The notes under the pieces: model-generated | The model's input: the letters and a program-made list of their open reading frames with translations, nothing else | Database searches by the model: none | Told to the model about the DNA's origin: nothing | Program-made: the position numbers and the translations under genes | Shown here: positions 7,526 through 16,235 of the stretch, piece by piece | How the letters are laid out: each line of letters starts with the position of its first letter | Position numbering within the stretch: position 1 is the stretch's first letter | Assembly: GCA_964648465.1 (NCBI GenBank) | Contig: CAZYMU010000026.1 | Location: 1 to 38,721 of the forward strand | Direction of reading: 5' to 3' | Origin: Aminicenans sp964648465 | Lineage (GTDB): Bacteria; Acidobacteriota; Aminicenantia; Aminicenantales; Aminicenantaceae | Length of the DNA: 38,721 nucleotides

Positions 7526-7930
7526 TTAATTTTTTTCGACAGAATTGTCAAAATTATTTGGTTGCTGTTTTTCTAATATCATATTAATATTTTTTTGATC
7601 AAAAGAATACCAGGCACCTGTAGCAGCATCAATTATAACAGGGATTAATCCACCCAAAACATCTAATATAATCCAGCCAGCCCCAATATGATTTGTGATA
7701 TTAAAGGTCTTCGTTGTATATCCATCTTTTTTAAACTCAATAGTATAATTTTTTTTCGATTCAAGTTTTAAAGAAAATGGAGTCGCCCCCATTTTCTTCC
7801 CATCAATCCATATTCCTGCTTTTTGTGGATCGCTATTGAAGTTTACTTCTTCTGAAGTACCTTTAAACATCGTGGCACAACTTGAAAAATAAAGAATTGC
7901 TAATCCTAAAGCTAAAATTTTAATTTTCAT
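7526..7930 (-). CDS. PEGA-domain lipoprotein
   Basis: A 134-residue protein with a lipoprotein leader: basic start, hydrophobic core ILALGLAILYF, and lipobox-like SSC with Cys18. Residues about 30-80 form a PEGA domain (DPQKAGIWIDGKKMGATPFS ... YTIEFKKDGYTTKTF), a surface-associated immunoglobulin-like fold. A second hydrophobic stretch, HIGAGWIILDVLGGLIPVII (about 82-101), is common in this group of small PEGA lipoproteins and may insert in the membrane. GGAGGG precedes the ATG. It is third in a same-strand row with the two genes upstream. Function is unknown beyond envelope location. Confidence 0.75.
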   Translation of the reverse strand: MKIKILALGLAILYFSSCATMFKGTSEEVNFNSDPQKAGIWIDGKKMGATPFSLKLESKKNYTIEFKKDGYTTKTFNITNHIGAGWIILDVLGGLIPVIIDAATGAWYSFDQKNINMILEKQQPNNFDNSVEKN

Positions 7931-8027
7931 TATCCCTCCTTTTTATCTCTCTAAATGAGAAATTTTATTTATTTTATCCTTCTCTCTAATGAGACTTCAT
8001 CTACTCTCAGTTGTAACTTCACAAATA

Positions 8028-8561
8028 TTAAGAAATTTTTTCTATCTTTGTAGTATCAAACATATCTTTTCCTACTTTCCCTTCAGTTATATATTTTTCA
8101 CTTTCAGCATTTTTATATTTTATTTTTATATCGTATGGTTTGCCAGCTGAAGAAGGAGTTATAGCACCTAAGAAAAATGTATCCGTATATGAAATTTTAC
8201 CATTTGTTTTTATCACAATATTCTCAATAATAATTTTTTTTGACTGAGGCAGACAATATTCCTCAGGGAAAACATAGTAAGATTTTGGGCCTTCTGTGTT
8301 AAGAATAAGAACATCATCAATCTTGACATGGAAAGCAGGTGTATTCCCATAGTTTATAAACATGAATTTATCTTCTCTTTCATCATAAGTAACTACCACA
8401 ATCGGTCTCATGCTCAGCCTTGTTTGTTTTACCGTTTCTTTAGTTTGTTTAGCAGTCTCTTCCCATAAGTCTTTTGTTGCTCGCACATACCTAAAGCCAG
8501 CCAAACATGTTAAAAATAAAATTATAAGTGTTAGAATTTGTATAAAAATTTCACAAGTCAT
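8028..8561 (-). CDS. Single-pass membrane protein of unknown function
   Basis: A 177-residue protein with one N-terminal membrane helix (IFIQILTLIILFLTCLAGFR, about 5-24), then a charged coiled segment (KDLWEETAKQTKETVKQTRL) and a beta-rich soluble domain of about 120 residues (PIVVVTYDEREDKFMFINYG, ..FVEN-type Ig-like pattern). This layout, TM then short coil then a domain starting RPxV, is frequent in uncharacterised bacterial proteins; I cannot name a family. A GGGAG ribosome site lies 6-7 bases before the ATG. It lies 35 bases downstream of the DUF7662-type gene and 97 bases upstream of the PEGA lipoprotein gene. Confidence 0.6.
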   Translation of the reverse strand: MTCEIFIQILTLIILFLTCLAGFRYVRATKDLWEETAKQTKETVKQTRLSMRPIVVVTYDEREDKFMFINYGNTPAFHVKIDDVLILNTEGPKSYYVFPEEYCLPQSKKIIIENIVIKTNGKISYTDTFFLGAITPSSAGKPYDIKIKYKNAESEKYITEGKVGKDMFDTTKIEKIS

Positions 8562-8596
8562 TTTATCTCCCTTTTTAATCTATTTTTATACTTTTT

Positions 8597-8833
8597 TTAT
8601 AATTTTATAAACTTCACAACTTCCCCCATATCTACAACATCCACTTTCCAACCAGCATTTAGCCAAGAATTAGCCTGAGTATGTCCTCCGCCATTTTCCC
8701 ACCATTGTCTATATTGATATGCAAATTTTGGTAGTGTAAATCCTAAAATTTTCTCTATTTCTTCATACGTTAAAGTCTCTTTCTGTTTTTGACTCTTTTT
8801 CAAATAATTCTCAAGTGGATAATATTTGCTCAA
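8597..8833 (-). CDS. Small DUF7662-type protein
   Basis: A 78-residue protein starting at TTG with GGAGG 7 bases upstream; there is no ATG near. The pattern YYPLENYL...LTYEEIEKILGFTLP then YRQWWENGGGHTQANSWLNA and GWKVDVVDM is a small conserved domain that I know as DUF7662, found alone or attached to nucleases and other accessory proteins. The conserved aromatic and HxQ residues (WWENGGGHTQA) look like a binding surface, but no function is known. First gene of a three-gene minus-strand row with a membrane protein and a lipoprotein. Confidence 0.65.
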   Translation of the reverse strand: MSKYYPLENYLKKSQKQKETLTYEEIEKILGFTLPKFAYQYRQWWENGGGHTQANSWLNAGWKVDVVDMGEVVKFIKL

Positions 8834-8958
8834 ACTTATCCTCCATTTTATAATTTATTCGGACTACTTTTTATATATTGAGAATTTTAGTTTCCTCTCA
8901 CATGTCTTCTCTGATGAAGCGATTAACGCTAAGCTATCATATCATTCCCGGGATGTCA

Positions 8959-8982
8959 GGCCCGTCTGGTTTTCACACGGCC
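8959..8982 (-). terminator. GC-rich hairpin downstream of the HD gene (weak terminator candidate)
   Basis: GGCCGT and ACG-GGCC arms pair with one bulged G around an 11-base loop, 50-75 bases beyond the HD gene stop. There is no T-run, so Rho-independent function is doubtful. In one minus-strand frame of the 8950-9030 region a coding-like tail (DELLPIILDLKIDLEVLGRV) is seen without any start codon; it may be a gene remnant. Confidence 0.3.
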
Positions 8983-9032
8983 CAGTACTTCTAAATCTAT
9001 TTTAAGATCCAGAATGATAGGAAGTAGCTCAT

Positions 9033-10445
9033 CTAGACATTTGTTTCCAATGAATTTGAGATTGAGCTAAGAGCTTTTCCAAGCGCTTTTTTAAATTGAT
9101 AATCATAATTATGATTTCGATAATAAATCCGACATTGAATTACTTTAAATGGAATATTCTTAAAGATTTTACCTATAATCTGTGTGCTAGCTTGCTTCGT
9201 GTCTGGTTCATAAATAAAGAATTGTTGTTTGCCTAACTCAATAGGATTTATTGGCCGAGGATCTTGGGAAGCCATCTCTACCTTAAAGGGTAACCTTTTA
9301 AGGTTAAGAGGGAGATTTTGTCTTACTTTTTTCTCTAATTCTTCTGTAGTCCATATCGTTGTGCCGAGATGAAGCTTTTCTAGCTCAAAGACTTCTTCGC
9401 AAGTCATCTTCCACTTCAAATCACGTTGCAATATCTTTTGCCATTCTTTAGCAAGACTCTTTTTTTGAGTATTTTGTTCACGAATCCAAGAAGTAACCTC
9501 TTCAATCAAGTACCAATCTGTTATTCTTAAATATTTGTCCAAATGTTCGATAGGATTAGAAGGAAGTATTATCTTCATAGTTTCATTGAAAATTTCTTTC
9601 AGATGGAGATCTATTCCTCGGGTAGTCCTATGATAATAGACATTTGAATAAAGGTATAATCGTTCCTGAAGAAATCTTACTAATGCACTCTTAGCAGCTG
9701 CATGCAAGGTAAGGCCCTTATCGGAGAAAAACGAATAATGTAATAATCGATCAATATCAACTAAATTTTGAGATATTCCTGTCATATAAGCGTCACGATT
9801 AACATAGTCCATGTTATCTACTGAATAGATACCGCAAAATAATAAACGTAAATCTCTTAACCATTGTGGGAATTTGGGAGTTTCACTATCTGAAGGCTTC
9901 TTGATTAGAAAGGCCACATCCTCAGGGTGGATCTCTTTCCTAAAACTTCCGGCAGGGCTTCGCCTAATATTTCTTATAATTTTTCCCAATTTCTTGACTA
10001 TTATCTCCCGACCTATGTCTTCATGCGTTATGCCATATTCATTTAAAAAATTAGAATCAAAAAAGTGACCGAATGGACCATGCCCTACATCATGCAGTAA
10101 TCCCGCAATTCTTGCCAATTCAACTACATACTCAAGAGAGGGAATTTTTCCATGATTTTTCTTAAGGGAGGGGTATAGATGCCTCGTAAATTTTCCGGCG
10201 AGGAACATAGTTCCTAAAGCATGTTGAAAGCGACTATGCTCCCCACTGGGATATACCCACCAAATGCTTTGTAACTGGTGTATCCTCTTTAAGCGTTGGA
10301 CCCATTCTGTATCAATAAGATTTTCTTCTGTACATTTTGTTTTTTGATTTCGGCCATAGGATTGGGTAATACTTATATATTTATAGATGCAGTCAGCTAC
10401 AAGACCTACCCCTTCGTATTTCATTGGAATAGATTCTTTACCCAT
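9033..10445 (-). CDS. HD-domain phosphohydrolase of the dGTPase/SAMHD1-like class (COG1078)
   Basis: Start chosen at 10445: AGGAGG lies 6 bases upstream, whereas the longer frame to 10499 has no ribosome site and would encode that site. This gives 470 residues. Motifs, in this numbering: QRLKRIHQLQ (about 50-59), HSRFQHALGT with metal ligand His75, HDVGHGPFGH with His118-Asp119, and YSVDNMDYVNRD with the last metal Asp. This arrangement is that of metal-dependent HD hydrolases that split dNTPs to nucleoside and triphosphate; many family members have no proven substrate. Possible roles are nucleotide pool control or phage defence by dNTP depletion. It is downstream of a small membrane protein on the same strand (171-base gap). 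Confidence 0.8.
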   Translation of the reverse strand: MGKESIPMKYEGVGLVADCIYKYISITQSYGRNQKTKCTEENLIDTEWVQRLKRIHQLQSIWWVYPSGEHSRFQHALGTMFLAGKFTRHLYPSLKKNHGKIPSLEYVVELARIAGLLHDVGHGPFGHFFDSNFLNEYGITHEDIGREIIVKKLGKIIRNIRRSPAGSFRKEIHPEDVAFLIKKPSDSETPKFPQWLRDLRLLFCGIYSVDNMDYVNRDAYMTGISQNLVDIDRLLHYSFFSDKGLTLHAAAKSALVRFLQERLYLYSNVYYHRTTRGIDLHLKEIFNETMKIILPSNPIEHLDKYLRITDWYLIEEVTSWIREQNTQKKSLAKEWQKILQRDLKWKMTCEEVFELEKLHLGTTIWTTEELEKKVRQNLPLNLKRLPFKVEMASQDPRPINPIELGKQQFFIYEPDTKQASTQIIGKIFKNIPFKVIQCRIYYRNHNYDYQFKKALGKALSSISNSLETNV

Positions 10446-10615
10446 TTTTTGCCTCCTATTGAGGTGCTTATCCGACCAGCTGTCTTTTTCAATCATCAAG
10501 AAGCCAAGGCCTTAAGGTCTCCGGATTCCACTCGGCTCTGGCTTTTTTATCTCTTTTTCAATATTGTTAAATTTTTAAATGATTTGACAGAGCATGTAGT
10601 ATCTTGTTGTCATAT

Positions 10616-10900
10616 TTAATCCAAACCGAGTGGTTTTTTGCCTAGTATTCCTTGTCGAATAAATCCCACAACAGCAACGACAATAAGCAATCCTTCACCT
10701 GGAGCAAATGACCAATACCAACCCCATTTAAAGATGAGAACTATAATTGCACTTATTATTGTCAGGGCAATGAATTGTAACAAGAATCCGTCTACAGGAA
10801 TAATAATCCCGGTGCCAAATACAAAGGCTCGAAGGATTCTTCTATTTACTATTGTCCCTATAACTAAACAAACAAGAATTTTAAGTATTGACGTTATAAT
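10616..10900 (-). CDS. Small multi-spanning membrane protein without a canonical start codon
   Basis: The minus strand is open from a stop at about 10919 to TAA at 10616-10618 and reads as an obvious membrane protein: helix 1 IITSILKILVCLVIGTIV, helix 2 FLLQFIALTIISAIIVLIF, helix 3 GEGLLIVVAVVGFI, ending GKKPLGLD. No ATG, GTG or TTG exists before residue 46 or so. A strong ribosome site (GGGAGGG) lies 6-7 bases before an ATT at 10898-10900, which is the best start; ATT/ATA starts are rare but known (infC uses one). Alternatives are a sequencing error or a lost start. It precedes the HD hydrolase gene on the same strand. No family recognised. Confidence 0.55.
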   Translation of the reverse strand: MITSILKILVCLVIGTIVNRRILRAFVFGTGIIIPVDGFLLQFIALTIISAIIVLIFKWGWYWSFAPGEGLLIVVAVVGFIRQGILGKKPLGLD

Positions 10901-10934
10901 CGATTTCCCTCCCTTTTTTTATAACTTCATCTAA

Positions 10935-11536
10935 TTGTTATCACTTTCTCTGACATAGGTCAATAAATATTATTTCTCCTCGCTTCTGCCATCAAACGCT
11001 CTTCATCCTTAGGGATCTATACTCTCTACGCCATATGATAAAACTTTCTAAGCTATATTATCTAAGTGGTTTTACTGGCTGATATACCAGGTAAATACCG
11101 GTAGAGAACCTTGTGTGCTGGCATCTAACAATGGTTCTCAGGTGAGTACCTAACTAGCATGTATCTGTTTAACCTTATTTGCTGTACTAAGAAGATAAGG
11201 TTTTACTGGGTTCCTTCGGATTATTTGAGGAATCTTCTGACAAGGGCTAAAAACCAATACCCTGTTTATATGAGTTGATACCATGGGGGCAATAACATTA
11301 TCTATCAAAATAATATTTGCCATTTCTTCTTGTATGTCGATCGTTTCTTAAATAGTCTGAAATATCGACTTAAAACTACTGAAACTACGGTTCTGTAGCA
11401 TAAAACTAAAACTCTTTTAAAATCCTCCATTTTCAGGGATAATTCTGCTCTTATAGGGTATTTACATCTTGTCTCAATTGGATTAATGTTATTAAGTAAT
11501 GAAGTAATCTTATGATAATAGGTTAAGGGGGATAAA
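10935..11536. other. Long intergenic region between divergent genes
   Basis: About 600 bases without a supportable gene. A short minus-strand tail (PKDEERLMAEARRNNIY) near 10965-11010 looks like the end of a lost gene. The central part, 11068-11220, holds direct and inverted repeats listed separately. The last 100 bases are AT-rich and must contain the promoter of the GH36-like gene, but no clear -35/-10 pair is seen; GGGGG lies 5 bases before its ATG. Confidence 0.5.
11068..11220. repeat. Structured patch: direct repeats enclosing inverted repeats
   Basis: The 11-mer GGTTTTACTGG occurs at 11068-11078 and again at 11199-11209. Between them are an inverted repeat GAGAACC (11104-11110) / GGTTCTC (11133-11139), an outer GGTA/TACC pair (11090-11093 and 11147-11150), and AACCTTAT (11171-11178) / ATAAGGTT (11195-11202). 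A small TCC-TTC-GGA hairpin follows at 11212-11220. It could be a structured RNA or a MITE-like remnant with direct repeats; I cannot assign a class. Confidence 0.4.
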
Positions 11537-13762
11537 ATGAAAGGAAAATCCAGGGTAAAAAATATTATGCATGGTATGTGTGTGGCGGTTCTATTAATGG
11601 GATTGTTCTGGAGTTGTTCCACTTTTAATCTGAGCCATGATGGTTGGGAAGTTGTGCCTGATGTTGAAAAAGAACTCCTCACCATAAGCCATGAGAAACT
11701 GGGAGTAATTGTTAGAGATGTCCAGTTAGCTTTAAAAGGTGACAAAAGCATTGATATCCTATCGAAATGGACTGTAAAAAAGGGAAAAGATGGAATGGTC
11801 ATTTCTACCGAAGAGCCGAGTAATACTGAATGGATATTCAAAACTTCAGATAAGGCGTTGGATATTAGCTGTTCAACTGATAATGCAGTTTTATATGGCC
11901 TGGCGCCGGCATCAGAAGGAAGGATACCGGCCAGAGTAGAGAGTCAGGATAATGGAATAATGTATACTTCACTTGGATTCGTCTCTTCTAAAAACATTTA
12001 CAGCCTGTTTGACCGTGAGACAGACATTATGATCCGGTTTCCAGAAGGAAGTGATTTTAGACGCAGTGTTTCTGACCAAAAGTTGATGGATGTGACTTTT
12101 CCTGTTGATGCCGATACGGATATTTCCCTGATCCCTGATTATTACATCGATGTTCTAGGACTGAAATATTACAAGCCGGCTCCTGAACGTTTCGAGAAAG
12201 CGCCTGTAGGATGGTGCAGCTGGTACTGTTATTATATGGGAACAACCGAAGAAGATATGGTGAAAGAAACGGATGCACTTGCGCATTATTTGAAACCTTA
12301 CGGCCTTGAATATGTCCAGCTCGACGCTTGTTTTACGAGGGGTGAAGAAGCCAACTATCTTGATTGGACGAAAAAGACATTCCCAAAAGGCGGAAAATGG
12401 ATTCTTCAATATATCAAGGAAAAAGGATTAAAACCCGGGCTCTGGGTTAATGTATACGGCTCGAATTATGCACATCCGGAGTGTGCGGAAAAATACCCTG
12501 AGAACTATTTCCTGCGCGATAAAGAAGGCAATCTCTCCGGAGCCTGCTGTACTGCTGATAATACCGTTGTAAGACTAGACTATACAAATCCTGAAGTGAT
12601 TGAAAAGCATCTGAAACCGATGTTTAAGATTCTTAAAGAAGATTGGGGGCTTGAATATCTTAAAGATGCAGGATGGGGAACATGGATGGATTATTACGAG
12701 AAAAACAAGGAAAATGCCTTTGATCCGGCAAGGGGAAGCAGAGAAGTTTATCGTGAAGTTCAGGATGCATTGAGGGAGACGCTGGGACCTAATGTTTATA
12801 TTACCGGATGTGCAATGCATGAAGTTGGATTGGGCTTTGGTGTTTTTGACGGCTCGCGTATCGGAGGCGATGATAGGGCCGTATGGTATCCGGAAAAAGA
12901 AGGTGGCATGTCCATGCAGATATATTTTAATTCCATCTTTGGCGGGAATTATCTAAACAATATTACATGGCACTCCGACCCGGATACAGTTATGGTTAGA
13001 AACCCTTTAACCATGGAAGAGGCTAGGACAATTGTAACGACTATTGCTCTGACAGGGGAGCTCTATATGGCAAGTGATTTCATGGCAAAACTCCCTGAGA
13101 AGAGATTGGACCTCTACAGAAAGACAATGCCTTCAACCCGCGTTGTGCCCATAGACCTTTATCCTTATAAAATAAAATCCAACAAGAAAAATGGTGTAGT
13201 CTGGTCCTGCCCCTATGTTAAAGAATATCCCATAGCAATAGACCTCAAAGTGAATGCTGAATCCGGGGTCTATGATGTCGTGGCCGTTTACAACTGGGCA
13301 AATGAAGAAGAGACCAAAACCGTTTTTCTGGGAGAGGATTTAGGTCTAAATACAGCAAAGGAATATTTGATTTTCGATTTCTGGAACCAGAAAATAAAAG
13401 AACTCTCGAATGATGAAATAACATCTTTAATCCCTGCACACGGTACTTGTGTCTATGTGATAAGACCTGTGCTCGAAAGGCCGCAGTTCTTAGCGTCGTC
13501 GAGGCATGTAACCGGGGCCGTAAGCATAAAAAACCTTGAGTGGGATTCTTCTAAATCTATTCTTAGCGGATGCTCGGAAATCGTAAAGGGCGCACAGTAT
13601 TCATTGTTTATCCACGTACCAGAAGGTTTTGTTATATCAGATGTAGATGCAGATACGGAAGTTCTTTTTCATAAGATAACAGATGGGATTCTCGAAGTTA
13701 AATTTACCGGCGATTTTGAATCTAATGATCAAAAAACTGTCAATTGGAAAGTGTTATTTTAA
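11537..13762 (+). CDS. Secreted GH36-like alpha-galactosidase/melibiase-family glycosidase
   Basis: A 741-residue protein with an N-terminal export signal (VAVLLMGLFWSCS; Cys27 may be a lipoprotein cysteine, though the lipobox FWSC is poor). Residues about 40-215 are a beta-sandwich; the (beta/alpha)8 barrel begins at GWCSWYCYY (225-233), the hallmark of GH36-type enzymes, followed by YVQLDACF, GLKPGLWVNVY and CCTADNTVVRLDYTN. The expected nucleophile strand reads EYLKDAGW (Asp377) and the acid/base region reads FDGSRIGGDD (Arg441, Asp445/446). A C-terminal beta domain spans about 600-741. Both catalytic strands are diverged from classic KxD and RxSxD motifs, so substrate specificity beyond an alpha-galactoside or similar sugar is open. 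Followed by a 346-base gap; probably its own transcript. Confidence 0.75.
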   Translation: MKGKSRVKNIMHGMCVAVLLMGLFWSCSTFNLSHDGWEVVPDVEKELLTISHEKLGVIVRDVQLALKGDKSIDILSKWTVKKGKDGMVISTEEPSNTEWIFKTSDKALDISCSTDNAVLYGLAPASEGRIPARVESQDNGIMYTSLGFVSSKNIYSLFDRETDIMIRFPEGSDFRRSVSDQKLMDVTFPVDADTDISLIPDYYIDVLGLKYYKPAPERFEKAPVGWCSWYCYYMGTTEEDMVKETDALAHYLKPYGLEYVQLDACFTRGEEANYLDWTKKTFPKGGKWILQYIKEKGLKPGLWVNVYGSNYAHPECAEKYPENYFLRDKEGNLSGACCTADNTVVRLDYTNPEVIEKHLKPMFKILKEDWGLEYLKDAGWGTWMDYYEKNKENAFDPARGSREVYREVQDALRETLGPNVYITGCAMHEVGLGFGVFDGSRIGGDDRAVWYPEKEGGMSMQIYFNSIFGGNYLNNITWHSDPDTVMVRNPLTMEEARTIVTTIALTGELYMASDFMAKLPEKRLDLYRKTMPSTRVVPIDLYPYKIKSNKKNGVVWSCPYVKEYPIAIDLKVNAESGVYDVVAVYNWANEEETKTVFLGEDLGLNTAKEYLIFDFWNQKIKELSNDEITSLIPAHGTCVYVIRPVLERPQFLASSRHVTGAVSIKNLEWDSSKSILSGCSEIVKGAQYSLFIHVPEGFVISDVDADTEVLFHKITDGILEVKFTGDFESNDQKTVNWKVLF

Positions 13763-14045
13763 ACCATTAAGATCAGTGCTTTTTCCAGAAGCGTTAGTTA
13801 TTGCCCCATATATTTTGTACTGAGTGCTTTATAAGCTGATGGTAGGTACGGAAAGCTGTTTATAACTGGAAGTTATAAAAAACATATAAGATTATAAATT
13901 TTATAACTGCAGGTTGCATTTTATTACTGGCTTTATCATGTTTGCGCTTGGTATAACAATGTTTGTGCTTCTGGCAGTGGGAATAATTCAGTAGAGATAT
14001 ATATAAATAGTTGAAAAATTTCATTGAGTTTATAGAAATTTAGTT
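13763..14045. other. Intergenic region with AT-rich hairpin and a possible TM-peptide fragment
   Basis: Holds the perfect AT-rich hairpin TTTATAACT-GGA-AGTTATAAA (13859-13879) and, from about 13914 to 13995, a short frame reading FITGFIMFALGITMFVLLAV, a single membrane helix ending in TAG. It has no ribosome site and may be the tail of a lost membrane gene or a small membrane peptide. No other signal is seen before the promoter of the M3 peptidase gene. Confidence 0.3.
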
Positions 14046-14051
14046 TATAAT
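14024..14051 (+). promoter_or_regulatory. Promoter of the M3-M14 peptidase operon
   Basis: TTGAGT (14024-14029), 16-base spacer, consensus TATAAT (14046-14051), 57 bases before the ATG at 14109. GAGGGGAG serves as ribosome site. Confidence 0.6.
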
Positions 14052-14108
14052 TTTTGTTATTATTATGGTAAGTGTATTGCAAATCAAAAAATCGAGGGGA
14101 GATTTGAA

Positions 14109-16223
14109 ATGAAAGAAATGATTATATTTTTGTCAATGATGAGTTTACTGCTTTTCTCGTGTGCGAATCAAACGCATAAAAAAGCAGCTGAAGAAAATCC
14201 ATTTTTTTCAGAATTTAATACTCCATTTAATGTGCCTCCATTTAATAAAATTAAGGAAGAGCATTATTTACCGGCCTTTAGAGAAGGCATGAAACAGCAT
14301 CAGCATGAAATCCAAGCAATTGTTAGCAGTGCTGAGTCCCCTACATTTGAAAACACTATTGAAGCACTAGAAAAAAGTGGAAGCTTATTGACAAAGGTCG
14401 GAAATGTTTTTGATAACCTGAATGGTGCAAATACAAATGCTGAGATGCAAAAAATTGCAAAAGATGCAGCTCCTCTTTTATCTAAACATGAGGATGATAT
14501 CAAACTGAACGCAGCTTTGTTTGAAAGAGTAAAGGCTGTGTATGATCAAAAAGAAAAGCTGGAACTTTCAGTGGAGCAAAACAAGCTTCTTGAACGGATT
14601 TATAAAGAATTCGTCAGGGGTGGTGCAAACCTGAACCCGGAAAAGCAAGCCAGGTTAAGAGAAATAAACGAAGAACTTTCCCTGCTCTCGCTGAAGTTTG
14701 GTGAGAATGTTCTGAAAGAGAACAACGCTTTTGAATTGGTAATCGAGGAGGAGGAGGAACTTGCCGGCCTTCCTGAGTCAGTCGTGGCAGGAGCCGCTGA
14801 ATCTGCGAAAGAAAGAGGGCATGAAGGCAAATGGGTATTTACTTTACACAAACCGAGCATGATTCCTTTCCTTCAGTATTCAGAAAGACGTGAACTCAGG
14901 GAGAAGACATTTAAGGCTTACATCAACCGGGGAAATAATGATAACGAGCTGGACAACAAGGCAGTCTTATCCAATATGGCAGCGCTTCGTGTAGAAAAAG
15001 CACATTTGCTTGGGTATGAAACACATGCTGATTTCGTACTTGAAAAGAATATGGCGAAAAAACCAGAAAACGTTTACAAATTTTTGGATCAAGTCTGGAA
15101 GCCTTCCTTGGCCAAGGCTAAAGAGGAAGCCAGGGATCTTCAGGCAATGATTAAACAGGAGGGGAATGATTTCAAACTTGAACCCTGGGACTGGTGGTAC
15201 TATGCGGAAAAGCTGAAGAAGGCAAAATATGACCTGGATGACAAAGCTTTGCGGCCGTATTTTAAGCTTGAGAATGTCCGGGACGGCGCATTTGCTGTGG
15301 CGAATAAACTCTACGGAATTACATTGAAAGAGATGACCGATATACCTAAGTATCATGAAGATGTAAAAGTGTTTGAAGTTCTGGAAGGCGATGGCTCACA
15401 TATCGGCATCCTTTATCAGGATTATTTCCCCAGGGCAAGCAAGCGTGGCGGTGCTTGGATGAACAGCTTCAGAAAGCAGTCAAGAAGGGACGGCAACGAT
15501 ATACATCCTGTGATTGCAAACGTATTCAACTTTTCAAAACCGACAGGAAACAAACCGGCTTTATTGAGTTTTGAAGAGGCGTTGACATTATTTCACGAAT
15601 TTGGGCACGGTCTTCATGGGCTGCTTTCAAATTGTACATATGAAACACTGTCAGGAACGGCTGTTCCCAGGGATTTTGTTGAATTGCCTTCCCAGATTAT
15701 GGAAAACTGGGCAGGTGACCCTGAGGTTATCAAGGACTATGCGAAACATTATGAAACCGGTGAAGTCATTCCGCAAGGTTTGATCGATAAAATCAAAAAG
15801 AGCGGCCATTTCAATCAGGGCTTTGCAACGGTTGAATATGTGGCAGCTTGCTACCTCGATATGGACTGGCATACATTGACAGAAGCCAAAGAGCCTGATG
15901 TCGAAAAGTTCGAAGCGGAATCCATGAAGAAGATAGGCCTGATTCCCGAAATTGTTGTACGTTACAAGAGTCCATATTTCGGCCATATCTTCAGCGGCGG
16001 TTATTCTTCCGGATATTACAGCTATATATGGGCAGAAGTTTTAGATGCCGATGCTTATCAGGCTTTTAAGGAGACGAGCCTCTTTGATCAGAAAACAGCC
16101 CTGGCGTTCAGGAAAAATATTCTTGAAAAGGGTGGGACAGAGGATCCCATGACGCTTTATAAGCGTTTCAGAGGAGCTGAACCCAAGATTGATGCTATGC
16201 TGAAGAGGAAAGGTCTTAAATAA
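14109..16223 (+). CDS. M3-family oligopeptidase / peptidyl-dipeptidase (Dcp-like lipoprotein)
   Basis: A 704-residue zinc metallopeptidase that removes dipeptides or cuts short peptides. The N-terminus (IIFLSMMSLLLFSCANQ, Cys18) is a lipoprotein signal, so it should act on the envelope side, unlike the cytoplasmic OpdA. The zinc site is LFHEFGHGLHG with His496, Glu497 and His500; the third ligand is Glu525 in FVELPSQIMENW, 29 residues after the first histidine as in this family. The late tyrosine-glycine region FSGGYSSGYYSYIWA (substrate binding) is present, as is NPFF..FNTPFNVPPFNKI at the start, typical of Dcp. Its full length and intact motifs indicate an active enzyme. The M14 gene follows after 12 bases, so the two are co-transcribed. 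Confidence 0.92.
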   Translation: MKEMIIFLSMMSLLLFSCANQTHKKAAEENPFFSEFNTPFNVPPFNKIKEEHYLPAFREGMKQHQHEIQAIVSSAESPTFENTIEALEKSGSLLTKVGNVFDNLNGANTNAEMQKIAKDAAPLLSKHEDDIKLNAALFERVKAVYDQKEKLELSVEQNKLLERIYKEFVRGGANLNPEKQARLREINEELSLLSLKFGENVLKENNAFELVIEEEEELAGLPESVVAGAAESAKERGHEGKWVFTLHKPSMIPFLQYSERRELREKTFKAYINRGNNDNELDNKAVLSNMAALRVEKAHLLGYETHADFVLEKNMAKKPENVYKFLDQVWKPSLAKAKEEARDLQAMIKQEGNDFKLEPWDWWYYAEKLKKAKYDLDDKALRPYFKLENVRDGAFAVANKLYGITLKEMTDIPKYHEDVKVFEVLEGDGSHIGILYQDYFPRASKRGGAWMNSFRKQSRRDGNDIHPVIANVFNFSKPTGNKPALLSFEEALTLFHEFGHGLHGLLSNCTYETLSGTAVPRDFVELPSQIMENWAGDPEVIKDYAKHYETGEVIPQGLIDKIKKSGHFNQGFATVEYVAACYLDMDWHTLTEAKEPDVEKFEAESMKKIGLIPEIVVRYKSPYFGHIFSGGYSSGYYSYIWAEVLDADAYQAFKETSLFDQKTALAFRKNILEKGGTEDPMTLYKRFRGAEPKIDAMLKRKGLK

Positions 16224-16235
16224 AGGAGGGAATTT

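Noticed and set aside
10446..10499. Longer start for the HD hydrolase
   Set aside because: The added 18 residues overlap the AGGAGG ribosome site that serves the ATG at 10445.
10638..10934. 98-codon plus-strand frame
   Set aside because: It is the complement of the hydrophobic minus-strand frame 10616-10900, which reads far better as a protein (three membrane helices).
11085..11205. tRNA or known riboswitch in the repeat-rich gap
   Set aside because: No cloverleaf with T-loop signature and no conserved riboswitch core could be found; only generic inverted repeats are present.
11305..11841. 178-codon minus-strand frame opposite the start of the GH36-like gene
   Set aside because: It overlaps the well-supported gene by 300 bases on the other strand, has no family motif, and its composition is that of an antisense shadow.
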